NCBI GenBank assembly: GCA_038242095.1
Contig: JBBSSJ010000039.1
Location: 1 to 22,248, forward strand
Reading direction: 5' to 3'
Origin: Persicitalea sp038242095
Lineage (GTDB): Bacteria; Bacteroidota; Bacteroidia; Cytophagales; Spirosomataceae
Length of the DNA stretch: 22,248 bases
The stretch's first letter is position 1, and each line of letters starts with the position of its first letter. The position numbers and the translations under genes were made by a program. Shown here piece after piece: positions 14,263 through 21,923 of the stretch. Below the pieces are notes generated by a model. That model worked only from the letters and a program-made list of their open reading frames with translations. It did no database searches and was not told the DNA's origin.

Positions 14263-15611
14263 TTACTCGTAGAAATAGCCAAATATAATCCCCATTTCGT
14301 CGGTACTAAGTAGGCCGAAGCGTACCGTATTTTTAGTCGTGTTGTTGTAGGTAATTTCGGAGGTCAGGCCCTCACCCGCTTGGAGTTGGATAGGCTTGGC
14401 GAGGTTTTTGATGAGCGGGTGCTCCCAGTCGGCACTTTCTTAGACTACCTCACCGTCGCGGGTACCGCCTTTGATCTTGATCACAAATTTTTGGCCCAGC
14501 TTGTGGGTGTGGGACGTCAGCGAGAGAATCGTCGTGGGCTTCTTGACCGTGAAAGTTTTGGTAGCTACCGTCACCTTACCCGGCGCCAGCGCGAAGCCTT
14601 CATTGGCCATGTTGAGCGAGCGCACGACGTGTTTAACCTGACTTTTGGGCAGCGTGTACAGATTTATGTGTACCTCACCGGTTTCGGGTTGGGCGCTCTT
14701 GTTGACGTAGTGCGAATTCAAATCGAAAGACGCCCCGGCCGGTAACAGCAAGGCCGCGCCGTCGGGCAGCGTGTAGTCGTGGGCCTGGGTTTAAGTTCCG
14801 GCCCAAAACACGTGGTTTTGCATTTGCAGGAAAGTCAGGATATTGGAAGTGCCGTCGGAGTTTCTGATGTCGCGGACAGCATTCAACGGCGGCAGACGGT
14901 CCTGATTCGTGAAATCATACAAGATAAAGTGGTGACTGCCGGGCCGCATCAACACCTGCACCCGACTCACGTACTGGTCTTCGGTATTGCCGACCATTTT
15001 GCGCTGGAAAAGTTCGCGTTCAAAGTTGGGCGCAATCGTGAAAGCATCCAGTTTGATTTGAAATCCTGCGCCAGCCGCGGGAGGAGCCAGGCCATTAAAG
15101 ATCGCGACGTAGCTGGGCGTTTTATCATTAAGCAAGGTTGTGTCCACAACGCTACCCCTTCCCGGGGCTCCCGCTTCAATCCAGCGGCGGACGAATTCGA
15201 TTTGACCATTACTGAGCGGCGTACCGCCCAGCGGCATCGAAAGGCCATACTGCTTCCCGCCGTGGTGGCTGGCATCCCAGTTTAGCTTATGGTAAAACAA
15301 ACTTTCGTTGGAATTGAATGGCTTGACCCGCTTCATACCTTCTCCTTAGCTTCGGGTTGTCGGGAAAGAATATTGATGAGATTGGCGTAGGATTTTCCCT
15401 TGGCCAGTACCAGTCCGTGTTGCTTGAAGTCACCGTCCTGCTCGGAAGCATGGCAACCCGCCGTGGCGCAGGTGGGGGTAAGAATGCGGTCCTGAATCAA
15501 ATTATAGGAAGAAACTTCGCTCACCACTTCCGTGGCAGGTTTTTCCTTACAGCCAGAAAAAAGTAGCAAGCCGGCGCCCAGAATAGTCAAGCCAAGTCTC
15601 AACTTTCCCAT
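14263..15611 (-). pseudogene. Copper type II monooxygenase-like lipoprotein, broken by a frameshift and two nonsense codons
   Basis: Corrected, this encodes 449 residues. It starts with a lipoprotein signal (GLTILGAGLLLFSGC), followed by a cytochrome-like region with a CATAGCH heme-type motif (C-x4-CH instead of C-x2-CH). Two copper-oxygenase (PHM/DBM-like) domains follow, with GSHHFILYDF, DLNSHYVNKS and TSHTHKLGQKF as likely copper-ligand segments. Three lesions are seen. Near 15336-15340 a G is missing from an expected GGG, creating ATGA and a stop at 15333-15335; restoring it gives EKGMKRVKP. An in-frame TAA lies at 14791-14793 (WAGT-stop-TQAHDYTLP, probably CAA originally). A second in-frame TAA is at 14440-14442 (GEVV-stop-ESADWEHP, probably TAC or TAT). 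Everything between is intact and the end GYFYE-TAA at 14263 is natural. It follows the methyltransferase by 60 nt. Loss of function seems certain unless the lesions are sequencing errors. Confidence 0.82.
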
Positions 15612-15671
15612 GATATAGGTAGTATTTTGATTATCAATAACTTGAAAACGCTGAATCAGCCACAAAATTAG

Positions 15672-16448
15672 CTAGAATCTCAACACAAAATTTTCCCTGG
15701 CTTGCTCCTTCCTGAAAAACACCAGCCCAATCCAGAAGAGGTCGACGGTCACCGTCACGTCGGGATGCGCTTTGATGGTCTCCCAGGCGGCGGTCATTTC
15801 CTCGGACCAATAAATGTCGTCAAAAACAAAGACTGTATTATCGTGATGATAGAGAAGCGCATCATGAAAGTAGCGCACCGTCGGTTCCTCGCGATGGTTG
15901 GCGTCGAAGAAAACAAGATCTACTTTTTGATTTCTCTCGCGCAGGAAATCGGGGAAAGTCTGGTCGATATTCCCCGAAACCGTCTGAACATTATTGATAC
16001 CCAACTGGGAAAAATTCTCCTCCGCAAGGCGCAAAGTCTCCGGGCAGCCTTCCAGCGAAAACACATCAGCCCGCGGCGCGGCTCTGGCAAAATAGGCCGT
16101 CGTCAAGCCCAGCGAAGTACCGAGCTCGATGACATTTTTTGGGTCAAGATGTTGGGTCAGTCGGTAAAAAAATCGCCCAAAGCGGGCAGGCTTCTCGGCG
16201 TTATTGGCGATTGAACCTACTGTTCTGACATTGGATTTATCCAATCTTGACCCCGCGCCCAAATCCAGGATTTCGATCGTATCCTGCCGGGCCAGCAGTT
16301 GCTTTCTGAGTTGCTCTATTCCCTTAAAATCAGGAGATTTCCTCGACTTAGAACGAATCACCTTAGTGTATAATTCATACACAAACGGGGAGTGAATGGC
16401 GTGGGCGTTTCCGGCCCGCAGCCAATGCTTCATGTACTGTAAAATCAA
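15672..16448 (-). CDS. Class I SAM-dependent methyltransferase (O-methyltransferase-like)
   Basis: A 258-residue soluble methyltransferase of unknown substrate. Motif I is VIELGTSLGLTTAYFA at about 106-121, with an acidic partner in VFSLEGCPE. VDLVFFDANHREEPTVRYF at about 180 and VFVFDDIYWSEEMTAAW supply the motif IV and metal-type aspartates of the Methyltransf_24/O-methyltransferase group. The N-terminal part, with HAIHSPFVYELYTKVI, recurs in Bacteroidota members. The called ATG is at 16446-16448; M6 (MKHWLRAG) is also possible. It starts 31 nt after apaG on the same strand and is followed by the broken monooxygenase gene, so the three may have formed one transcript. Confidence 0.85.
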   Translation of the reverse strand: MILQYMKHWLRAGNAHAIHSPFVYELYTKVIRSKSRKSPDFKGIEQLRKQLLARQDTIEILDLGAGSRLDKSNVRTVGSIANNAEKPARFGRFFYRLTQHLDPKNVIELGTSLGLTTAYFARAAPRADVFSLEGCPETLRLAEENFSQLGINNVQTVSGNIDQTFPDFLRERNQKVDLVFFDANHREEPTVRYFHDALLYHHDNTVFVFDDIYWSEEMTAAWETIKAHPDVTVTVDLFWIGLVFFRKEQARENFVLRF

Positions 16449-16479
16449 ATGGATCGTGGTGGCGTGAAAAAGATGGGCG

Positions 16480-16866
16480 TCAATTGAGCAGATAGGGTAC
16501 CACCAGCGTAAACTCGGGAATAATAACCGTGAAGCGGCGACCGTCGACGACCCGCTCCATAAGGTAAGTTCCGGCCATTTTGCCCAGGTTGGTACGCAAA
16601 TTACAACCCGAAACGTATTCGTGGATTTCGCCGGGTTCCAGCACGGGTTGCTGGCCGATTACGCCTTCGCCCTCTACCTCACGCACAATACCGTTGGCGT
16701 CGTGGATGTTCCAGTGGCGGCGCAACAGTTTGACGGTGTTCGGGCTATGATTTTCGATAATGATCTTGTAAGTAAAAACAAAATGCGTCTGTCGGGGATT
16801 AGAATAGTCCGGCTGATACTCCGTCAACACCGATACCTTCACGCCCTCTGTCACTTCTGAAATCAT
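16480..16866 (-). CDS. apaG: ApaG domain protein
   Basis: A 128-residue small beta-sandwich (FN3-like) protein. Family members are named after an E. coli/Salmonella gene linked to Co2+/Mg2+ resistance; the biochemical role is not firm. The core is clear: VTEGVKVSVLTEYQPDYS, FVFTYKIIIENHSPNTVKLLRRHW, EVEGEGVIGQQPVLEPGE and MAGTYLMERVVDGRRF. The frame is open 23 codons further upstream, but the start at 16864-16866 (MISEVTEGVKV) gives the usual length, and the longer version would cross the predicted promoter. Confidence 0.93.
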   Translation of the reverse strand: MISEVTEGVKVSVLTEYQPDYSNPRQTHFVFTYKIIIENHSPNTVKLLRRHWNIHDANGIVREVEGEGVIGQQPVLEPGEIHEYVSGCNLRTNLGKMAGTYLMERVVDGRRFTVIIPEFTLVVPYLLN

Positions 16867-16891
16867 TGTCCGGGTTAGTTTATTTGCTAAA

Positions 16892-16924
16892 CGAAAATAG
16901 TCATATCTTGTTGATAAATACAAA
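16892..16924 (-). promoter_or_regulatory. Candidate apaG promoter
   Basis: Read on the minus strand: TTTG (16921-16924), a 21-nt spacer, then TATTTTCG (16892-16899), close to TTTG-N19-21-TAnnTTTG. It lies 26 nt before the shorter apaG start and inside the longer frame, which supports the shorter start. Confidence 0.5.
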
Positions 16925-16959
16925 CACGAATTCATTTAAATTCCTAAAACTACCACATC

Positions 16960-17625
16960 ATGGACGTAGCCATCGAAGAATCCTGGAAAGAACACCTTAA
17001 AGCCGAGTTCGACAAGCCCTATTTTGATAGCCTGATCGAATTCGTAAAAGAAGAATACAAAAACCACACGGTGTATCCCCCCGGCAAGCTAATTTTTAAC
17101 GCGTTCGACTCCTGCCCGTTTGCGCAATGCGAGGTCGTCATACTGGGGCAGGATCCCTACCATGGACCCGGTCAGGCCAACGGGCTATCCTTTTCGGTCA
17201 ATGACGGCGTACCCAAGCCGCCCTCGCTATTGAATATTTTTAAAGAGCTCAACGACGACCTTGGAGTGCCGATCCCGGTTTCGGGCAATCTGGAACGCTG
17301 GGCCAAGCAGGGCGTCCTGCTACTTAACGCCACGCTCACCGTTCGGGCCGGCGAAGCGGGTTCGCACCAGAAAAAAGGCTGGGAAATCTTTACTGATGCC
17401 GTTATTGAGCGTATCAACGCGGAGAAGGAAAACGTCGTTTTTCTGCTTTGGGGTAAATACGCGCAGGACAAAGGCAGCATCATTAACGAGTCCAAACACC
17501 ATATCCTGAGGGCCAAACACCCTTCCCCGCTCGCGGCCAAATGGGGCGGCTGGTTCGGCAGCAAACATTTCAGCCAGACGAACGAGTACTTAAAGAGTAT
17601 TGGGAAGAAGGAGATTGAATGGTAA
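16960..17625 (+). CDS. ung: Uracil-DNA glycosylase, family 1
   Basis: The enzyme removes uracil from DNA and starts base-excision repair. The 221 residues contain the water-activating loop GQDPYHG at 63-69 (catalytic D65), the uracil-binding region GLSFSV (75-80), PPSLLNIFKEL (87-97), LLLNATLTVR with the base-recognising Asn (120-129), LLWGKYAQ (162-169) and the minor-groove loop HPSPLA at 187-192 (catalytic H187). Length is normal. It is divergent from apaG and upstream of the toxin-antitoxin pair, with no strong terminator between. Confidence 0.97.
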   Translation: MDVAIEESWKEHLKAEFDKPYFDSLIEFVKEEYKNHTVYPPGKLIFNAFDSCPFAQCEVVILGQDPYHGPGQANGLSFSVNDGVPKPPSLLNIFKELNDDLGVPIPVSGNLERWAKQGVLLLNATLTVRAGEAGSHQKKGWEIFTDAVIERINAEKENVVFLLWGKYAQDKGSIINESKHHILRAKHPSPLAAKWGGWFGSKHFSQTNEYLKSIGKKEIEW

Positions 17626-17644
17626 TAATCTCCAATTTTAGTAC

Positions 17645-17678
17645 TTGGCAAAAATGCCGTTTTTAAAATGTATATTTG
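17645..17678 (+). promoter_or_regulatory. Candidate promoter and operator of the RES/Xre pair
   Basis: TTG (17645-17647), a 23-nt spacer and TATATTTG (17671-17678) fit the Bacteroidota promoter pattern, with the start codon 23 nt downstream. Within the spacer GGCA-AAAA-TGCC (17647-17658) is a small palindrome that could bind the Xre antitoxin for autoregulation. It could also be a weak hairpin ending ung (it is followed by GTTTTT). Confidence 0.5.
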
Positions 17679-17700
17679 CACTACTCTATCCAGTTAGATT

Positions 17701-18234
17701 ATGCAAACTTCTCTTCCAATACATGTGAATGCCGGCCGACCCGTAGTCGACCTTATCCGCCAGGCCCGTCTTGGCGTGGCCCGAAAACGCGTTGACGAAT
17801 TAGCGAGTAAGGTAGGACTCACAGACATTGAAATGGCCAGAATACTGAATATGTCGGTAAGGAGTTTGCACGGTAAAGCAAACAGCGAACGACTCAATTT
17901 GGCGAGCAGCGAGCGATTACTGTTACTGGAAAGATTAATTCAACACGGACTTTCTGTTTTTGATGGAAGAGCTGATATGCTGAATCGGTGGTTGCATACG
18001 CCGCTGGCTGAACTCGCTTATCGTGTCGGAGGTGACGAAATACATGAATCATTTTCGATGCGCGAGGCAGGAAGTTTTACGCCGCCTGACCCGGAGGCAC
18101 CAAGTACCCAGACTTCGACTCCATCAAGGCAAGCACCTGATCCTCAAACTCCCCTGGCAATTCTGGATACGGTTGTGGGGTTTTCGTTGGCTAACGATGT
18201 GCTGGGACGCATCGAATGGGGCATAGTGGGTTAA
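17701..18234 (+). CDS. Xre/MbcA/ParS-type antitoxin with an unusual insertion
   Basis: Antitoxin partner of the RES toxin encoded next. Residues about 33-61 (ELASKVGLTDIEMARILN, MSVRSLHG) form the Xre-like helix-turn-helix, followed by a helical dimerisation part (SERLLLLERLIQHGLSVF). The C-terminal toxin-binding domain starts as MLNRWLHTPLAEL (93-105) and resumes as PLAILDTVVGFSLANDVLGRIEWGI (in pieces over 151-175). In usual family members these two pieces are nearly adjacent. Here about 45 residues rich in Pro, Thr and Ser (about 106-150) separate them, making 177 residues in place of roughly 130-150. The reading frame is intact. Base composition is slightly more AT-rich than neighbouring genes, consistent with transfer. 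Confidence 0.87.
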   Translation: MQTSLPIHVNAGRPVVDLIRQARLGVARKRVDELASKVGLTDIEMARILNMSVRSLHGKANSERLNLASSERLLLLERLIQHGLSVFDGRADMLNRWLHTPLAELAYRVGGDEIHESFSMREAGSFTPPDPEAPSTQTSTPSRQAPDPQTPLAILDTVVGFSLANDVLGRIEWGIVG

Positions 18235-18239
18235 GTGAG

Positions 18240-18707
18240 ATGGTCGTTTATCGCATCAATAAAGAACCTTACCATGTCAATCCCTGCTCAGTGATCGGCA
18301 GTGAATTGCATGGCGGTCGCTGGAACCCTCAGGGACTGGGGATTCTTTACACGAGCCGAAGTCCGGAATTGAGTCTATTGGAAACGATCGTGCACCTTCC
18401 TCCGGTTTCGCTTCCCACAATTCCCATCTTATGGCTCAGTACTTTACGCATCCCCATAACACCAGAAGAAATCTTCTGGATGAAAATGGCAGATTTACCG
18501 GATTACTGGAAAACAGGAACACTGGCCGAGACCCGCTCCATTCTGAAAGAGTGGCTTTTTGATCCCTTTTGCCTGGGTGTGGCGGTGCCATCGGTTGTTA
18601 TAGAACAGTCTTATAACTTTCTGCTGCATCCTGCTCACCCCGATTTTGAAGAAATTGAGATAATAAGCCAGGTGAGAATCCCATTGGATCCGCGCATTAT
18701 GAAATGA
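18240..18707 (+). CDS. RES-domain toxin
   Basis: RES toxins of type II systems break down cellular NAD+ and arrest growth. From MVVYRINKEP the protein has 155 residues. The conserved Arg lies in HGGRWNPQG (R27), Tyr in ILYTSRSPE (Y37), Glu in SLLETIVHL (E48) and Ser in AVPSVVIEQSYNFLLHPAHPDF (S118, in pieces), the set that names the family. An ATG at 18216 would add eight residues and overlap the antitoxin end by 19 nt. I prefer 18240 because the family begins at the VYR motif and it lies 5 nt after the antitoxin stop. Its own stop overlaps the next gene's ATG. Confidence 0.9.
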   Translation: MVVYRINKEPYHVNPCSVIGSELHGGRWNPQGLGILYTSRSPELSLLETIVHLPPVSLPTIPILWLSTLRIPITPEEIFWMKMADLPDYWKTGTLAETRSILKEWLFDPFCLGVAVPSVVIEQSYNFLLHPAHPDFEEIEIISQVRIPLDPRIMK

Positions 18708-19687
18708 GAAACCTACTGCTTGCTCTCGGCGCGCTCCTCTCCCTTACCCTTCTCGCCTTCCAGCCCGAATGGGGGTTCTGGGCGCACAAGCGCATCAACC
18801 GTCTGGCGGTGTACCGCTTGCCGCCGGAAATGCAGTTTTTTTACAAGAAAAACATCGACTTCATTACCGAAAACGCCGTCAATCCCGACCGCCGCCGGTA
18901 CGCCGTGGTGGGCGAGGCCGAGCGCCATTTCATCGACCTCGACGTTTATGGCGACAGCGCACTGACCATGCTGCCGCTGTATTGGAATCAGGCCAAAGAA
19001 AAAATCGGGGAAGATAGTTTGCGGAAGCACGGCATCGTGCCCTGGTACGTGCAAACGGCGGTGTACCAACTCACCGAAGCTATGCGCGAAAAAGACCCGT
19101 CGCGGATTCTAAGAATCTCCGCCGATCTGGGTCACTACGTCGCCGATGCCAATGTGCCGCTGCACACGACCCGCAACTACAACGGCCAACTCAGCGGGCA
19201 GGAAGGCATCCACGCGTTTTGGGAATCGCGCATTCCCGAACTTTACGCCGAAGATTACGAACTATGGCTCGGCCCGGCTACCTACGTCGACAATCCGGCC
19301 AAAGCGATTTGGCAGGCCGTCGCCGATGCCCACGCGGCTTGCGACTCGGTGTTGCTTTTTGAAAAAGAACTGAGCAAGGATTTCAAGCTCGACCGCAAAT
19401 TCACGTTCGTCGAGCGCAATCGGGTGCTGGTCAGGACCTATTCAGATGAATTCACGGCGAAGTACAGCGCGATGCTGGACGGCCAAGTGGAACGCCAAAT
19501 GAGCAAATCCATCAAGATGGTGGGCGACCTGTGGTACACTTGCTGGGTCAACGCCGGGCAACCCGACTTACGTCTACTCGCCGATTTCAAATTCAGCGAA
19601 GCCGACAAAACAAAAGAAGCCGCTGACCAAAGAACTTGGTTGCAGCGGCTTTTTAACGTTCGCTCGGAAGGGCAAAATGATGAATGA
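18704..19687 (+). CDS. Secreted zinc-dependent phospholipase C/S1-P1 nuclease-like protein
   Basis: A 327-residue exported protein of the phospholipase C/P1 nuclease fold. A signal peptide covers residues 1-19 (LLLALGALLSLTLLAF). Metal ligands fit the fold: W23 and H28 in WGFWAHKRIN, H75 and D79 in ERHFIDLD, H144 and D148 in DLGHYVADANVPLH, H170 and E174 in GIHAFWES. Many Bacteroidota carry this version; its substrate is not known. The ATG overlaps the RES toxin stop as ATGA, so its translation may be coupled to the toxin. The last codons (NDE, stop) lie in the left arm of the inverted repeat at 19679-19722. Confidence 0.85.
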   Translation: MRNLLLALGALLSLTLLAFQPEWGFWAHKRINRLAVYRLPPEMQFFYKKNIDFITENAVNPDRRRYAVVGEAERHFIDLDVYGDSALTMLPLYWNQAKEKIGEDSLRKHGIVPWYVQTAVYQLTEAMREKDPSRILRISADLGHYVADANVPLHTTRNYNGQLSGQEGIHAFWESRIPELYAEDYELWLGPATYVDNPAKAIWQAVADAHAACDSVLLFEKELSKDFKLDRKFTFVERNRVLVRTYSDEFTAKYSAMLDGQVERQMSKSIKMVGDLWYTCWVNAGQPDLRLLADFKFSEADKTKEAADQRTWLQRLFNVRSEGQNDE

Positions 19688-19722
19688 TGAGTGACGTACC
19701 CATTCCTCACTCATCATTCATC
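19679..19722. terminator. Perfect 16-bp inverted repeat made of ATGAGTG words
   Basis: Arms 19679-19694 and 19707-19722 are exact reverse complements (GATGAATGATGAGTGA) around a 12-nt loop. The gap to the convergent isomerase gene is only 44 nt, so it likely terminates both transcripts. Another ACTCATCACTCA copy follows at 19723-19734. The left arm includes the stop codon of the phospholipase-like gene. Confidence 0.65.
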
Positions 19723-19731
19723 ACTCATCAC

Positions 19732-20631
19732 TCAAATTACCAGCTCCTTCATATAATCAGCATCGTGCGTGATGCTGGCCATGATTGATTCGGGATATTC
19801 CTCCTGCTCGACGATGTAGTGTTTCACGCCGGTTTCCTGGGCTACTTTAAGGATCTTGGGGTAGTCGATAATGCCGGCACCAAGGTCAGTCGAGTGCGGC
19901 TCGGGCTCACGGACGAGATCTTTGACGTGGCATAGGTCGTAACGGCCTTTGTATTTCACGAGGTGGCTTTCGGCATCTTTATTCGCCGCCGAAATCCAGC
20001 AGATATCCAGCTCATACACGACTAATGAAGGATCAGTGTTATCCAGCAGGATCTCCTGACCCAGTTGACCGTCGACGGGCTCGAACGAATAGGCGTGGTT
20101 GTGGTAGCCGAACTTCACACCTGCCTTGTTACAGATTTCGCCCCGCTTATTGAACTCGTCGGCGCGTTTTTTCCATTCATCGACTGACTTCTGCTGACCG
20201 ATATAAGGTTGCAACACGTAGGTGAGCCCGGCCTCGGCGCAGTCGGCGGCAAGTTTTTCCAGGTCCTTGGTGGTGTCGGCGTGCGTACTAACGAACTTCA
20301 TGCCTAATCCATCGATGTAGTCTTTGAACTCTTTGGGCTTCATACTCCAAAAAACGCCCTGATCGCCCTGGTAACCCTCAATTTCCTTATATCCAAAATC
20401 AGCAATCTGCTTGATAACGCCCTTGGGGTCCTTACCAATGATGTCACGAACGCTGTACAGTTGCAGGCCGAAATTATCGATTTTAGTCGCACCGGGCGCG
20501 GTCACTACACCCGTACTGTCGCTGTTGGAGCTATTTTCACCCCCGCTTTGGCAGGAAACAAATGGATAGGCTACGGCCCCGAAGGACGCAAAGCCGGCGG
20601 CTTTGAGGAATAATCGGCGATTGTAATTCAT
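19732..20631 (-). CDS. Sugar phosphate isomerase/epimerase-like TIM-barrel protein with Tat signal
   Basis: A 299-residue member of the xylose isomerase-like (AP endonuclease 2) TIM-barrel group. It begins with a twin-arginine signal NYNRRLFLKAAGFASFGA, and PFVSCQSG resembles a lipobox, so it may be an exported lipoprotein. Barrel motifs are DFGYKEIEGYQG, KFVSTHADTT, KFGYHNHAYSF (metal-binding His), VYELDICWISAA, LCHVKDL and HYIVEQEEY. Such proteins abound in Cytophagales and are often linked to glycoside breakdown; the substrate is unknown. An ATG 15 codons upstream (20676) gives a longer frame, but 20629-20631 is preferred because it puts the Tat motif at the N-terminus and fits the promoter. 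Confidence 0.87.
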   Translation of the reverse strand: MNYNRRLFLKAAGFASFGAVAYPFVSCQSGGENSSNSDSTGVVTAPGATKIDNFGLQLYSVRDIIGKDPKGVIKQIADFGYKEIEGYQGDQGVFWSMKPKEFKDYIDGLGMKFVSTHADTTKDLEKLAADCAEAGLTYVLQPYIGQQKSVDEWKKRADEFNKRGEICNKAGVKFGYHNHAYSFEPVDGQLGQEILLDNTDPSLVVYELDICWISAANKDAESHLVKYKGRYDLCHVKDLVREPEPHSTDLGAGIIDYPKILKVAQETGVKHYIVEQEEYPESIMASITHDADYMKELVI

Positions 20632-20673
20632 ATTGATAGTCTGCTTTGGGTTTAAAAATGCGTAAAATTGCAG

Positions 20674-20705
20674 CAATGATACACAATCGAGCCTGATAAA
20701 TCCAA
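20674..20705 (-). promoter_or_regulatory. Candidate promoter of the isomerase-like gene
   Basis: Minus strand: TTG (20703-20705), 21-nt spacer, TATCATTG (20674-20681), one base from TAnnTTTG. It lies about 43 nt before the chosen start and overlaps the longer alternative start, supporting the shorter one. Confidence 0.45.
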
Positions 20706-20735
20706 TTCCATCAGAATATTATACCCACCACAAAA

Positions 20736-21923
20736 ATGCCTACCATCCCCCCCCTACCCCGATTATTTTTACAAAGAGGCCGCGAAGAAGCCATCAAACG
20801 GCAACATCCGTGGGTGTTCAGCGGCGCGATTGTGCATCAGGAAGGAGAGTTGCAAGATGGTGATTTGGTAGAAGTCGTGACCAAAAGCGGCGATTTTCTG
20901 GCCCGTGGCCATTACCACGATGGCAGCATCAAAGTCCGCATCCTGACCTTTGAAGAAAAAGAAATCGACGCGGCTTTTTGGGAAGAAAAACTCCGCAATG
21001 CCTACCAAATGCGCCAGCAACTTGCCATCGACGCAAATTGCTACCGTCTGATTCACGGCGAGGGCGACGGGTTACCTGGCCTGGTCATCGATATGTATGA
21101 TGGCGTGGCGGTCGTGCAGGCGCATACGATCGGGATGCACCGCAGTCTGGATGAGATCACCGAAGCGCTCAAAATAGTTTTGGGTAAAGGCTTGAAAGCG
21201 GTGTACAACAAAAGCCGCGAAACACTACCCGGTAATTACGCCAAAGAGTTGGCCAACGGCTACCTCTACGGTGAAGTCGAAACGCCCTACCCGGTTCTTG
21301 AGAGCGGCCGCACCTTCCTGGTCGACTGGGTCACGGGCCAGAAAACGGGATTCTTCCTCGATCAGCGCGAAAACCGGAGGATGCTTGAGAATTACTCAAG
21401 CGGGAAATCGGTCCTCAACGCGTTCAGCTACTCGGGTGGCTTTTCAATCTACGCCCTCAGCGCGGGCGCGACGCGGGTCGTGTCGATCGATGCATCGGGA
21501 AAGGCCATCGCGCTTTGCGATGAGAACGTGGCGCTCAACCACTACGAGAAAAAAAACCACGAATCCATTACCGAAGACGTGATGAAGTACTTCAAAACCG
21601 CCGAAGAAACCTTCGACGTGGTCGTACTCGATCCGCCCGCTTTTGCCAAGAGTATGTCGGCGCGGCACCGCGCTGTGCAGGGATACAAGCGGCTCAATAT
21701 TGAAGGGATCAATAGAATAAAGCCGGGCGGGATGCTCTTTACTTTTTCCTGCTCGCAGGTCGTCGACCGCGAGCTGTTCTACAACACCATCGTGGCCGCC
21801 TGCATGGAAGTAGGCCGCAAGGCGCGGGTGCTGCACCAACTCACGCAGGGCCCCGACCACCCCGTCAACGTTTTTCATCCCGAGGGGAGTTATTTGAAGG
21901 GACTAGTTTTGAGAATTGATTGA
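20736..21923 (+). CDS. Class I SAM-dependent rRNA methyltransferase (RlmI-like)
   Basis: A 395-residue protein with the layout of RlmI, which methylates C5 of a cytosine in 23S rRNA (position 1962 in E. coli). Residues about 8-80 form a PUA RNA-binding domain (RLFLQRGREEAIKRQHPWVF, then GDLVEVVTKSGDFLARGHY). A middle part has the family signature KTGFFLDQRENRRML. The Rossmann core has motif I NAFSYSGGFSIYALSAGA, motif II VVSIDAS, motif IV VVLDPPAFAKS, and FTFSCSQVVD with the candidate catalytic cysteine. Length is as expected. The assignment to this rRNA methyltransferase family is firm; the exact target base is inferred. Confidence 0.92.
   Translation: MPTIPPLPRLFLQRGREEAIKRQHPWVFSGAIVHQEGELQDGDLVEVVTKSGDFLARGHYHDGSIKVRILTFEEKEIDAAFWEEKLRNAYQMRQQLAIDANCYRLIHGEGDGLPGLVIDMYDGVAVVQAHTIGMHRSLDEITEALKIVLGKGLKAVYNKSRETLPGNYAKELANGYLYGEVETPYPVLESGRTFLVDWVTGQKTGFFLDQRENRRMLENYSSGKSVLNAFSYSGGFSIYALSAGATRVVSIDASGKAIALCDENVALNHYEKKNHESITEDVMKYFKTAEETFDVVVLDPPAFAKSMSARHRAVQGYKRLNIEGINRIKPGGMLFTFSCSQVVDRELFYNTIVAACMEVGRKARVLHQLTQGPDHPVNVFHPEGSYLKGLVLRID

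Noticed and set aside
15330..15340. Two separate genes with an ATGA overlap in the monooxygenase region
   Set aside because: The upstream piece ends in the middle of a conserved stretch and the downstream piece lacks any export signal. Restoring one G joins them into a sensible protein, so a deletion is more likely than two coupled genes.
15330..15345. Programmed -1 frameshift at the same place
   Set aside because: The sequence around the shift has no X-XXY-YYZ slippery heptamer, and two further nonsense codons lie downstream, so decay explains it better.
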